Shown here: one piece after another, positions 24,985-37,339 of the stretch | Numbering within the stretch: position 1 is the first letter of the stretch | Layout of the letters: each line of letters begins with the position of its first letter | Assembly (NCBI GenBank): GCA_030674155.1 | Contig: CM060339.1 | Coordinates: 41,784,961 to 41,848,960 of the forward strand | Length of the DNA stretch: 64,000 nucleotides | DNA from: Stramonita haemastoma | Taxonomy: Eukaryota; Mollusca; Gastropoda; Neogastropoda; Muricidae | Direction of reading: 5' to 3' | Made by a program: the position numbers and the translations under genes | The notes under the pieces: generated by a model | Told to the model about the DNA's origin: nothing | The model's database searches: none | What the model saw: only the letters and a program-made list of their open reading frames with translations

Positions 24985-26735
24985 GATCGGTTTGCATGCG
25001 CGCACGCACGCGTGCGCTCGTGTTTAACAGTGTGTTTGTTTGTGTGCACGCATGTGGTGAACACCCTCCAGTTTGCCCTGGTGCATCATATTGCTGTATA
25101 TTGTCAATATTCCTTTGTCCAAAGCTTGTGTTTTGTTGCGTACATTTACCAGCTTTCCTTGACACAAACTAGCTTATCAGCTCTTTGGGGCTCTCCTGTC
25201 GCTTTAAATCCGACGCCACACCTATCCAAATGGAATGGAGAGAGTGTATGCATACAGTACGATGTTGTCTTGGTGCCGTTGGGTCTTTTACCGTGCAAAA
25301 GTTTGAGCTGGACGGGTCTAAATACGGCTCTTTGGCTGGCATCTGTGCACAAAACGGCACCTGTTTCGGGCAGGGGGTGGGTATTTATGTGCGCATGCGC
25401 ACACGCTGGTGTTTATCAGTGTGTTTGTTTTTATACGTGCATGTGGCGGCGACCCTCCAGTTTTCCCTAGTGCATCATATTGCTGTATATTGTCAATATT
25501 CCTTTGCCCAATGCTTGTTTTTTGTTGCGTACATTTGTGGCGCTCCACCACGAAATGAGTCGCTTAGCACATTACCCAATTTTGCGCTAGGAGCCTTTAA
25601 AGGCAGGTGGGGGTCAAGTTGTCAATTTTGTGATTTTGATTGATTATTAAACTAGATCTGTTTATTTATCTTATAATGAAATATCAAGGCATAATTTTTA
25701 TTCCTTTTGCTTTTAAATGTGTTTTGAAAATACCAAAGCACTCATTCTGACAACCTGTTACTAAAATAAACTTGCCCGTTTCTCATTTTGTCACATCATG
25801 CAGTCTATCATTTCAATTTGTAATAATGTTGCACAGAATTGTCTGATTTTCAATCTGTTTTTTGTATTTGATAGCCACTTTATTGCACATTAATAACATG
25901 TCAATAACTAGAAATTGACCTCATGTGCTCTCCGTCTCATTATGTGGTGGAGCGTCACATTTACCAGCTTTCCTTGACACAAACTAGCTTTCGTAGCTCT
26001 TCGGGGCTCTCCTGTCGCCACAAATCCGACGCCACACCTATCCAAGATGGTGGGAGTGACTGTATGTATACAGTACGATATTGTCTTGGTGCCGTGGGGT
26101 CTTTTACCGTGCAAAAGTCGGGGCTGGACGGGGCTGAAAACGGCTCTTTGGCTAGCATCTATGCTCAAAATGGCTTTTTTTCGGGAGGGGCGTGAGTATA
26201 CATGTGCGCACGCGCGCGCGTGCTGGTGTTTGTCACTGTGTTTGTTTGTGTGCGCGCATGTGACGGCGACCTCCCAGTTTGCCCTGGTGCATCATATTGC
26301 TGTATATTGTCAATATTCCTTTGCCCATTGCTTTTTTTTCGTCGCGTACACTTACCAGCTTTCCTTAACACAAACTAGCTTACTCAGCTCTTTGGGGCTC
26401 TCGTGTCGCCACAAATCCGACGCCACACCTATCCCAAAGGGTTGGAGAGAGTGTATGCATACAGTACGATATTGTTTTGGTGCCGTGGGGTATTTAACTG
26501 TGCAAAAGTCAGGGCTGGACGGTGCTGAAAACGGCTCTTTGGCTGGCATCTGTGTTAAAAAACGGCACCTTTTTCGGGCGAGGGGTGGGTATGCATGTGC
26601 GCACGCGCGTGCGCGCTGGTGTTTATCAGTGTGTTGGTTTGTGTGCACGCATTCGGCAGCGACCCTCCAGTTTGCCCTGGTGCATCATATTGCTGTATAT
26701 TGTCAATATTCTTTTGCCCAAATATCGCTCACTAT
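24985..26735 (+). repeat. satC' variant units at the inner end of satC1
   Basis: The last four units differ consistently from the rest of satC1. They read AGTTTGCCCTGGTGCATCAT instead of ACTTTGCTGTGCTGCATCAT, GTCAATATTCCTTTGCCC instead of GTCATTATTCTTGTGCCC, CTTGACACAAACTAGCTT instead of CTTCCCACAAACTACCTG, and GGGGCTGGACGG instead of GGGTCCGACGG. The same variant occupies the inner end of satC2. Confidence 0.85.
25537..25958. mobile_element. MITE-like non-autonomous DNA transposon (422 bp, about 23-bp TIRs)
   Basis: The left end GTGGCGCTCCACCAC plus GAAATGAG matches the reverse complement of the right end, GTGACGCTCCACCAC plus ATAATGAG, at 20 of 23 positions. Similarity continues inward to an AGCACAT word on both sides. 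The satellite reads GTAC ATTT before the element and ATTT ACCAGC after it, while an undisturbed unit (near 25137) reads GTACATTTACCAGC, so there is a 4-bp ATTT target-site duplication (25533-25536 and 25959-25962). The interior is AT-rich and non-coding, in contrast to the GC-rich satellite. The superfamily is not assigned: a 4-bp duplication excludes Tc1/mariner, hAT and piggyBac as usually defined. Confidence 0.85.
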
Positions 26736-27120
26736 GATTAACTTACCATATCCAAGCTGATCGATTAAATGACATCTTGCCAAGACTGACTCACCAATAA
26801 ATAACTAACGAGGTAACTAGCTGACTGAATGACTAACAAGCAAACAAACATACCAACAAACGAACCGAGTAGCTTAAACTGTTCATCAAGCCCAACCCAC
26901 ATCAGCCTTAGTAAAGAAGTTCAGACAAACGAACGGACAAACAAACTAGCCAACGAAGGAGGCCAGTTTGACAAACACAGACTAAATGGTGGAAAAAACG
27001 ATTTCTCAAACAAAAAAGGTTGCTACAGAAAGCTAACATTAACAGGAAAATATCTGAATATTTCTCCCCGAAACCATCAAGTTGTTACGCTTGAAATGTA
27101 CAAAGACTATAACCGCGGAA
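26736..27120. other. unassigned sequence at inner edge of satC1
   Basis: Satellite sequence ends abruptly after CAATATTCTTTTGCCCAAAT. What follows is AT-rich with loosely repeated ACAAACNAAC/AACGAAC words (about 26835-26950), possibly an old tetranucleotide repeat. No coding similarity is seen. Confidence 0.5.
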
Positions 27121-27122
27121 TT

Positions 27123-27301
27123 TTCACACAAATACACACGCACGCACGCACACGCACACACATACGCGCGCGCGCACTCAAGAACGTACACACACACGTA
27201 TACACACACACATACACACACACATACACACACACGCAAACACACGCAAACACACGCAAACACACACACACACACACACACGCAAACACACACACACACA
27301 C

Positions 27302-27367
<66 letters not shown>
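27123..27367 (+). repeat. (CA)n compound microsatellite
   Basis: It begins as ACGC/ACAC and CACGCAAA interruptions and becomes pure CA from about 27302 to 27367. It directly abuts the 5' end of a SINE. Confidence 0.95.
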
Positions 27368-28537
<1,170 letters not shown>

Positions 28538-28692
28538 TATGGATGGATGGATGGATGGATGGATGGATGGATGGATGGATGGATGGATGGGTGGATGGAT
28601 GGGTGGATGGATGGATGGATGGATGGATGGATGGATGGATGGATGGATGGATGGATGGATGGATGGATGGATGGATGGATGGATGGATGGAT
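28538..28692 (+). repeat. (GGAT)n microsatellite, tail of SINE family 2
   Basis: About 38 GGAT tetranucleotides with two GGGT variants. It starts exactly at the 3' end of the SINE. The open frames through it (Met-Asp-Gly or Ile-His-Pro-Ser repeats) are artefacts. Confidence 0.95.
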
Positions 28693-29849
28693 AGAGTATA
28701 AGGCCTCAATTGCATGCAGATCATAGAGCACCATCTTTTTACATCCGTTTCGTAGTTGCTTCACACGTCTCTTCATTGGCCAAAAAAAAACACTCAGAAA
28801 AGCAAAAAAAGAAAAAGGAAAAAAGTGTCTTTCCCTTCCCAACTCCTTCCTATCACCCATGAACCCAAGTTAGCATTCTCATCTTCCCTACGTCCGGAGC
28901 ACTAACTGCCCCAGTGTGAATTGCTGCCTGAATCTATTCATGTTCAGCGGCAGTGAACAGTCGGCTGGGTTTATTGGTGCTCTAGTGTGTGCTGCTGCTG
29001 GATGCGTTTCTACAGTGTAAACAAGTGATTTACATTTGTCTGGGTTTATTGTTGCTCTAGTGTGTTTGTGGTAATGTTAGGTTTTTTCCTTCAATTATTT
29101 TTTTCTGCCTTTCCTGCACACTTTCCTGACATTATCTGTGCCTTTGTTTAGCCTGGGCCTAGTTGGGGGGTGGGGTGGGGGTTCAGGGGGATAATCACAC
29201 TTGTCTTAGTGGGTATTGCAACAAAAAAGGGACTATTTCCTGAATTAACATCAGTTATAACAGGACTATACCAAATTTCAGGTTTAAACAGATCATCTGG
29301 ATGCATTCAGGGAAAAACAGATCTAGAGAAGACCTGATATTAGGAATCGCGTATAACAAGGTTTAGGAAGGAACTATGAATCAAATGCATGAGGACAAAT
29401 ATTGTTTCCTGTGAATTCACAAGTTTAAAAATCAGTGCCAAATCCCTCTGGAGTTTTGCAAACACTCAAAAAAATCATTTCAAAGCCATTATCCAATCAG
29501 AAAATTGAGAAACAAGCCCTCAAATAACCCTAGCCCAGCTTATATCAAGTACCATATAAGGGTTTTACACAGCCTTATAATCATACCAGCAGAATAATAC
29601 GAGAGGAAACACGTAAATTATTGCTAATGAATCTAACAAAGCTATCTGGGCACCCCAACACTTCAACAGATTGATGAAAGAGAAAAAAGGAACTTTCTTA
29701 CCAGTGATCATTTATAGGATTGCGAAAACTTTTAGAATTAAACAAAACAACAACCTTGATTTCAATAATCATCTTAAGAAAAGCTTTGACGTGTTTTTTT
29801 TCAACAGCTCTATAAGAAAAAAATCTTGAAAGGAAACTAATGTATAAAC
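28693..29849. other. unassigned AT-rich spacer with one short direct repeat
   Basis: No gene or known element is recognised. A 25-bp direct repeat (TGGGTTTATTGNTGCTCTAG type) occurs at about 28965-28990 and 29040-29065, 75 bp apart. A G-rich stretch lies at 29165-29190. Confidence 0.45.
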
Positions 29850-31660
29850 ATTAGTCGATGGAACATTTTGGAACATTACACAGTGACCAAGCTTCATTAT
29901 AAAGAGAAAACCTTTATTTCGCAACATCAACTCAATAGGAATGGAAGGGTTTATACATTATACCAACTAATTAAATAGGAAAAGAAAAGCTTTCTCCTTT
30001 CGACACCAACTCACTACAGGGAAAAGAACTGTAAACCTTGAAAAGAACTAGTTTCATTTGAAGCAGAATCTACACGTGGAAAGTTACAAAGATAAAACAG
30101 TGCATAGACTTCATCCACTACAGCAGGTGGTTTTCCCCGGTACTACAACTATCCAGATTTCGCTTAAAACTACCGTTTTTCTGCATGTCTTTTCTCTTGT
30201 ACAAACAGATCCACTAACACTGTTATCTACGGAATAAAGTATTTTCAGCTAGCCAGTAAGTCAAACGACTCTTTCCCTTTACTGTTCTTCTCTCATACAA
30301 CAGTTGTCCTAATCAACCTATTCAGTGTGAAGGGAAATGTTAACAACACAATATGAAGGGAAGAGTTTTATACCTAATAACAATCAGCTCATTATGAAGG
30401 AAAGAACTTTATGACATCAACTAACTCATTCCAAGGAAAAAAACCCACCTCATTTCAAGGAACACTTTTACTTTTTGACACCAAACAATAGTAAGAAACT
30501 TTACCAACTAAGTCAACTTGAAGGAAAAAACAATACTTTGATAGCAGCTAGTTCAACATGAAATTAATAACTCTATACTTTGAGTACAGGTAACTCAGTA
30601 TGTTGAAAAGACTTTTATACTTTTGACAGCATTAAACAGAATATAAATGGCAAAAATATTACATGTTGACATCAACTAAGTCAATATGAAAGGAACCACT
30701 CTATACATAAATTACAACTAAATCAATGTGGAGAAAATAACTTATACTTTGATAACAGCTAACTCAGTATGAAGGGAAGAAATTTATACCTTGATAATAG
30801 CTAACTCACTGTGAAGGGGAAAAATTATCCTTTGATAACAGCTAACTCAATATGAAGGAAGACCTTTACACTTTGTTAACATTACATTGAATGTGATTGG
30901 GAAACAACTTAACACTTTGATACCAGCTAAATCAATGTGAGGAAAATACTCTATACTTCGGTAAAAAGTAATTCAACACAAAGAAAACTTTTTAGATACC
31001 AAGTCACTCAGTATGACGGACAGGTGCTTTATACCTCGATACCAATGAACTCGATTTTAAAGAAAGAGCTTTACATTTTGATACCAACTAAATCAGTGTA
31101 AAAGAAATATATTGCTACAAATCAGTTTCATACAAAAAACAGAACTATATTCCTTGGTACCAAATTAATTTGAAAGAAAAAAAATGTATGCTTTGATACA
31201 GCTATCTCAATAAAATGGGGGAAAGCTTGATGCGTGGACACTAATTTCATATGGAAGAAAGACAGACCTTATCACTTTGACATCAGCTCATTCATCATGA
31301 AGTAAAGAACTTTATGCTTTGATGGAACTAACTCAACAAAGGAAAATTAAGGCCAACGAAATGAATATGAAGGGAAAAAGGTTTTACTCTGATACAAAAA
31401 ATAAAGAAATATGAAAGGGGGAACTGTATGTTTTTGTAATAACTGAATCTGAGAAAAAAAAACAATTTGGTAATTATCTTGATACCAAACTTAGAACTTT
31501 ATTCTTTGACTCAACTAGCTCAATAGTGAGGGGGTATTTCTATTTTTTGACACCAGCTTATTTCATAGAATGGGGAAAAATACTTAGTGAAAAATCAAAA
31601 GGAAGGAAAGAGATTTACACTAACCAGCTAAGTGACTCAATGTAAAAGAAAAACATGTAT
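29850..31660 (+). repeat. satD degenerate minisatellite, part 1 (unit about 42-50 bp)
   Basis: A loosely conserved unit recurs throughout: TTTATACTTTGATACCA, then ACTAACTCAATATGAAGG and AAAGAAC. Clear neighbouring copies lie at about 30746, 30789 and 30830. Unit length varies and many copies differ at a third or more of positions, so this is an old array that has stopped homogenising. It is AT-rich and non-coding. Confidence 0.75.
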
Positions 31661-32579
31661 AAAACTATTACTGTATAACTAGTAAAATTTAAAGCCAAAA
31701 CTATGTGTCACATTGTATAGGTAAAACCGTGGGTACGCAGTACGCAGTTTTTCAGTATTGCCACTATTTTCAAAGGTTAGCTGAAGACTGGCTTTTTTCT
31801 GTTGTTGCTATATTATAGTCCCAGCGGAGATATCTGATGTATGGACTGGGGTGACAAGTCATCCTACATGGGCATTGTCGTCCTCTCTAAAAATGTTACA
31901 ATTCCTGAAGCAGCAGTGCTATGCAAGCATAACGATGCTATAATTATCATTACTTCTTTTTCTGTATGTCATCTCTCTTTCGCAAATCCTTCCTCTATCA
32001 CAGTATTCTCCGGAATAATACATTTCCAAGCGGTCAGTACCCCCCAAACCCCCCTTCCCCTGTGCTGCTGTTCCCTTATACAGCTGTTTCCCCATACCGC
32101 AGAACGAGTCAGAGTTAAGGAATCCGTGTCAAAGAGTTAATTGTTAGGATCAAAATGGTGAAGTGTTAGGGTTTGCGGCATGGGGCAAGAACTGGGGTTA
32201 GAGTCGAGTTAACAGCTCCCGGGAACAGCACTACGGGGAAAAGGAGCATCGGGAAAAGTACTGCTCTTTATAAAACATCCTGCACTCGGCTTCTGCATTA
32301 TTTTCTCTTAAGCTGATCTCCGCAAAATCAAGGTAAAATAATTTGTTTCTGCAAAATAGGCGATTCTATACCAGTAATGACTGTCAAAGATTTGCAACAT
32401 GACAGATGTCTTAATCAGTGTACATTTCCAGGACTTTTCGCCATTTTTCTGTTTTGTAGAGCAGAAATTATATTTAGAAATTTTGCATTTTTGTCGCTCA
32501 AACAAAACGACGTTGTAAGCCAGTAAAAGATTTGTTGGACCTTTTTTTTTTTTTTCAAAAGCAATCAAAATAGAACAAG
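31661..32579. other. unassigned sequence interrupting satD
   Basis: About 0.9 kb without the satD motif. Frames of 99 and 86 codons (31841-32140 and 32308-32568 reverse) have no recognisable domain. A block near 31960-32040 (TTTTTCTGTATGTCATCTCT onward) resembles one at 30175-30255, so part may be an old duplication. Confidence 0.4.
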
Positions 32580-32671
32580 TGTGTGTGTGTGTGTGTGGTG
32601 CGTGCGTGCGTGCGTGTGTGTGTGTGTGTGTGTGTGTGCGTGTGCGTGTGCGTGTGCGTGTGCGTGTGCGT

Positions 32672-32704
<33 letters not shown>
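32580..32704 (+). repeat. (GT)n with (GTGTGC)n core
   Basis: GT repeat flanking a hexanucleotide GTGTGC block at about 32632-32684, with a GCGT block near 32598-32612. Confidence 0.95.
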
Positions 32705-32779
32705 GTGTTTGGGACCTAATCTTCACCCCACCTCAGTATAAGAAAAATGTCCTTATAATACCACAAGCTGGAAAACAAA

Positions 32780-33880
32780 GGAAATAACTTTTACTTTGGA
32801 AACGACAAATTGATTAAAAAAAATTATGAAAGTAGCAAAATATTCAAAACAGAACTTACTACTTGGGAGCTATTTCAATATGGAGGAAGATCTATAATCT
32901 TTGACACCATTGGTACAACTAAAGAGGTAAAGAAAATAACTTTATACTCTGGTAGCAATAACTCGATACAAAAGATTTGTTTCGATTTTTGACACGAATT
33001 AAATCAACATAAAAGAAAGAATCTTATAAATCCGTACCAACTAACTTCTTATGAAGGAAAGGAACTTCATGCTTGGACACCAAATAAATCAAATAAAAAC
33101 TTACTTTATGATTTAATACTAACATTCTCTATGACGGGGAGACTAATACTACTTTTACACAAACTGAATAAGAAAGGAAAAAACTATATATTTTAAAAGC
33201 AACTGGCTCAATATAAAAGAAACGGCTTTGGACAATGATACCAACTTAATACGAAGGAAGGAACTTTATACTTTCAAACCAAATAACTCAACATGTAGAA
33301 AAAAGTTGTTCAATGAATAAAATTGATACAAAATAAGTGTAAAGACATATGTTTATACTTTGATACCAACTACTCATACTTTGATACCAACTACTCAATA
33401 TAAACTAAACAACTTAGTACTTTAATGAACAATGATAGAATGACAAGAACACCATGCATGTGGTAAGCAGCTACCTCGATATATGGGAAAGAGTTTTACA
33501 CCTTGATATTACCTGAGTGGATAAGGAGTAAGGGAGTCTATACAGCGACAGTGACTAAAAGAATATGAAATATTTGTTTATTTTTTTAGAAGCTAGTTTT
33601 ATATGGATGAAACAGCTTTTGCTTTAATACTAAAAAAAACTTGATATGTGAAAATAACTTCAATATAAAGGAAAAACTATACTTTGATACCAGTTAACCG
33701 AGTATACAAATGGCCTCTTACTTGAATAGAAACTAACTCACTATAAAGGAAAGGAGCTAATACTTATATACAATCTAGCCCAATATGAAAGAAAGAACTT
33801 TATACTAATGTCAACTCAGTCCATATCAAGCAAAAATCTTTATGCCTTGAATCCATCTAACTAAAAACGACGGAATTTTT
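32780..33880 (+). repeat. satD degenerate minisatellite, part 2
   Basis: The same motif as part 1 resumes, for example TTATACTTTGATACCAACTA near 33353-33380 (duplicated there almost exactly) and AATATGAAAGAAAGAACTTT near 33782. The two parts together make about 2.9 kb of one ancient array. Confidence 0.72.
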
Positions 33881-33923
33881 TCTATATTTCCAGACCCCCT
33901 ACTTCAATAATATGAAAGGAAAT

Positions 33924-34070
33924 GGGGTAGTTTTCCTGGGGTAGTTTTCCTGGGGTAGTTTTCCTGGGGTAGTTTTCCTGGGGTAGTTTTCCTGGGTAGT
34001 TTTCCTGGGTAGTTTTCCATGCAGTTTTGCTGGGGTAGTTTTCCATGTAGTTTTCCTTAAAGTTTTCCCG
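33924..34070 (+). repeat. 14-bp minisatellite (GGGGTAGTTTTCCT)n
   Basis: Five exact units followed by about five decayed or shortened ones. Confidence 0.92.
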
Positions 34071-34428
34071 GTGTTCTTTTTTTCAGTGGATCATTTAACC
34101 TGAAAAGAAAGAACTATGTACGAACAAAAAACAACAACATTTGGGTTTAATCTAAGAAGATCATCATGCTGTGGACAACGTGATTCTTTTAGCACCAATA
34201 AAATGTACATTTGTGGGGTTTGTGGGGCTCCCCTGCTGAAGTGAACATCTTGCCCTCACATTATGAACCATCTCTTTGTGCTAGAATGCAGACCTGCTAC
34301 AGCCAGCAGTATGCCCGATCAAACCTAACCAGCGTGCACACTGCTACCTGGAAAACAGTCAGGCTCCGCCAGGTCCACACTATTCCCCGAAGCACTGCCT
34401 GAAAAACTAACTGCAGTGCATACCCCAA
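34071..34428. other. unassigned spacer
   Basis: No repeat or gene recognised. A 63-codon frame at 34211-34402 shows no family signature. Confidence 0.4.
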
Positions 34429-34540
34429 AGACTCCTGGTGTTACCTTTTTGGGTGCTTCCACTTGCTCGTGCCGCGTCCTCAGGCATTGAAGTACCTAGG
34501 ACGGGAACAGTCTTGATGACAGAAGGATTCTGCTTCTTCT
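34429..34540 (+). repeat. duplicated block, copy 1 (about 105 bp)
   Basis: The core GGCATTGAAGTACCTAGGAC plus GGGAACAGTCTTGATGACAG recurs at 35327-35432 with roughly 85% identity by eye. In both places the block is followed by a TGAATGCCTG-like word and then a long microsatellite. Confidence 0.8.
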
Positions 34541-34549
34541 TCGTGGACC

Positions 34550-34632
34550 GCTCAGACAGCAGCTAGTTTCTGTCCTATGAGCAGAACAGTGCTCAGACAG
34601 CAGATAGGGTCTGTCCTATGAGCAGAACAGTG
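34550..34632 (+). repeat. tandem duplication, 2 x about 41 bp
   Basis: GCTCAGACAGCAG followed by TCTGTCCTATGAGCAGAACA occurs twice in tandem with two or three differences. It lies between copy 1 of the duplicated block and the GA tract. Confidence 0.85.
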
Positions 34633-34796
34633 CTGCGCTCGCCATTAAGCCCCTGACAAGTCAGACCCAGCGCTTCCAACTTCGGCGTGGCGATGACAGA
34701 ATGACTCTACAAAGAGAAAAGCAAGATATTTTGAACTCAAATGCCTGAGCAACCCCCCCTCCCCCCTCCCCCACACGCGTGTGCATGCGCGCGCAT

Positions 34797-34799
<3 letters not shown>

Positions 34800-34871
<72 letters not shown>

Positions 34872-34884
34872 AGAGAGACAGACA

Positions 34885-34974
<90 letters not shown>

Positions 34975-34980
34975 GGACAG

Positions 34981-35067
<87 letters not shown>

Positions 35068-35068
35068 G
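34800..35068 (+). repeat. (GA)n - (GACA)n compound microsatellite
   Basis: About 78 bp of GA, then about 190 bp of ACAG/GACA tetranucleotide with repeated GACGGACAGAC and CAACAGAC interruptions. Frames coding for Asp-Arg-Gln-Thr or Cys-Leu-Ser-Val repeats are artefacts. Confidence 0.97.
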
Positions 35069-35326
35069 CAACACTGTTGCAAGAACAACGAAGTGATTTC
35101 AAGATTTGAACAAAGTTTGTCTGGAAAAAGGTCATTGGGGGAAAAGTCATGTATTTTATCAGCACCACAACACACTGTATGACAGAGTTATACAAATGCA
35201 ATACGATACGACACAATACAGCACAATATTAGTAGACAGTACAGCACAATATATTACGATAATATTCACGACAGAATACGATGCAACAGAAACGCCCAAC
35301 AACAACAGCAACAGCAACAACAAATA
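35069..35326. other. unassigned spacer with decayed ACAATACGA-type repeats
   Basis: The stretch 35195-35290 repeats ATACGACACAATACAGCACA-like words imperfectly, then has a short (CAACAG)n. No gene. Confidence 0.45.
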
Positions 35327-35462
35327 ACACCCTGGTATTACCGTTTTGAATGCGTCCACTTGCTTGTGCCGCATCCTCAGGCATTGGAGTACCTAGGACG
35401 GGAACAGTCTTGATGACAGAGGGATTTCTGCACAAAAATATTGAGACATTTCAAAACTGAAT
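35327..35462 (+). repeat. duplicated block, copy 2
   Basis: Partner of 34429-34540. It is continuous into TTTCAAAACTGAATGCCTGC, whose relative at 34730-34748 is separated from copy 1 by about 190 bp. Confidence 0.8.
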
Positions 35463-35477
35463 GCCTGCTCGCATACA

Positions 35478-35724
<247 letters not shown>

Positions 35725-35730
35725 AGATTG

Positions 35731-35932
35731 ATTTTTATATCAAGGATGATGGAATAAGCACTTATCTGTTTTTTTTACATCCAGTCCCCGGGTGTATGCA
35801 GTTTTATAAATGTCATATGTTCCCACCGGCACACGATGGCCTACTCTTACGAAAAACGGAACAGGATTTAACGTGTGCACAAGATTCTGCGTGAGCTCGC
35901 ACACGGGGCCTCGGTTTAAAGTCTAATCCGAA
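35731..35932 (-). mobile_element. SINE family 1 fragment (3' part)
   Basis: The reverse strand carries the family 1 body: ACACGGGGACTGGATGT-like, AAGAGTAGGCCATCGTGTG and GCGAGCTCACGCAGAATCTT regions. It ends at the GGATTAGACTTTAAACC word, before the tRNA-like head. The missing head is replaced by a GA tract. Confidence 0.85.
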
Positions 35933-35935
35933 GGG

Positions 35936-36089
<154 letters not shown>

Positions 36090-37339
36090 TGTATATAATG
36101 TTATATATTCTGTACCTTTTAGAAATCGCACAATTGTTACGGGCGCGTTGGCCAGTATATCTAAGCACTTTCCTCACATCAACTGCTGACCATTTGTTTG
36201 GGCCAGGCAATCTACTACTGCATCTGCAACTGCTACTATTATTTCTCTTACTATGAATAAGAAGAACAAGAGACGAAGAAGAAGATGAATCGTGATAATA
36301 GTAATGCAACCTTAATTAATCTAATTTTCTACATATAACTTCCCTGCTTCAATTGATGTCTTGCCTAGCTTCATACAAAGATATGTATTCAGTACAATAA
36401 ACTGCAGGTGTTCATTTTTGTTCATTTAAGTGTCTACAGGTAAAGAAACAAAAATAGCTAAGGTGATGCATTTCTAATTTTAACAATTCAGAACTCATTG
36501 TTACCCAACTTTAATCTTGACAGTACTTAACAAATCAGTGAGACATTCTATCACTTCATAACTTGTATTCACACTTGCTGGTGCTTTATTTTCATTTTAT
36601 GTATACAGGGATGCAAAATATCAAAAATTCACTATAAAGGTTTGAAAGTGTTGTCTATCTGGGTAAGTAATGGAACATAACATCAACAGTGGTACCAACC
36701 AAAAGCAAGAAAGAAGACAACATTGCATGTGCACTTACCTCTGTGAGGTCTCGTTGCGTTAGTGTAACAGTTACGACGTCAGAGACAGGGCCAGAGAACT
36801 AAGATGACCCACATGACTTTTGACATCTATGCTAAAAACTTTTAGGAAAACAGGGGGAGATGGAAAGACCCGTAGTCGAGCATTTAAAGCTTGAACAAAG
36901 TCTGAGGGCTGGATGTGTCCCTTTCCCCCTTGAGCACTGTCTGCAAGGGTTTTGCTAGCTGTGCCAGCTCAGGACACCGAACTCAATGTCGACGCCTATC
37001 TCCAACTGTGTGATCACAGATAAGGTTCAAACTCCCGAGAATTCTGAAATCCGCGATCATTGACCTTTTCTAAAAACCCGGACGAATATTTTCGAGCTGG
37101 GGGAATTGGGAAAAACCGAGGTACATTTGGAACATGATGCACACCCCCCCGCTTGACAGATGTAACCATGCAAAAAATATACCCGTAAGTTGCAAGGGAC
37201 GGTTTCATGCAGGGGGCTTTTTGCATTTTTACTGTTTACATTGCTCTACCCAATCCAATATCAAGCCCCACAAAAGGACCCACCCCTCACTCTCTCACCT
37301 CATTTTACCCTGAAAGTTTTCACCTAGTGGGATCTGTCC
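36090..37339. other. unassigned 1.25 kb, closest to single-copy sequence in the spacer
   Basis: This interval has normal complexity and no satellite words. On the minus strand, CTCACAGAGGTAAGTG near 36733-36748 matches a splice-donor consensus after a 19-codon open stretch, but this is far too little to call an exon. No other coding evidence. Confidence 0.4.

Larger units (their letters stand above)
19506..26735 (+). repeat. satC1 tandem array (about 18 units of about 393 bp)
   Basis: The phase word TGCATCATATTGCTGTATAT or variant starts at 19672, 20066, 20402, 20771, 21164, 21555, 21957, 22350, 22745, 23137, 23530, 23932, 24326, 24718, 25082, 25471, 26288 and 26691. The typical spacing is 391-395 bp; three short units (336, 369 and 364 bp) reflect internal deletions. 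Ordered blocks are: ATTCTTGTGCCCAATGCTTG; GTCGCGTACACTTACCAGC; TTCCTTCCCACAAACTACCT; CTCTTCGGGGCCCTCCTGTC; CACAAATCCGGCGCCACACC; TATCCAAGATGGTGGGAGAG; ATGCATACAGTACGATACTG; TTTTACCGGGCAAAAGTCGG; GGCTGAAAACGGCTCTTTGG; and an alternating GCGCACGCGCGCGC stretch. From about 24985 the units belong to variant C'. Frames of up to 345 codons are open, in several phases. Confidence 0.95.

Noticed and set aside
19803..25027. Frames of 250-345 codons in satC1
   Set aside because: These are repeats of the same 131-codon segment in several phases; the open length is explained by unit length divisible by three and high GC content.
31841..32140. 99-codon frame in the spacer
   Set aside because: No domain, signal peptide or codon signature, and length is within chance expectation.
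34645..35216. Cys-Leu-Ser-Val or Asp-Arg-Gln-Thr repeat proteins
   Set aside because: Translation of the GACA tetranucleotide and GA arrays.
35195..35300. Decayed ACAATACGA repeat as a SINE tail
   Set aside because: It resembles the ATACA tails of some mollusc SINEs, but no SINE body lies next to it.
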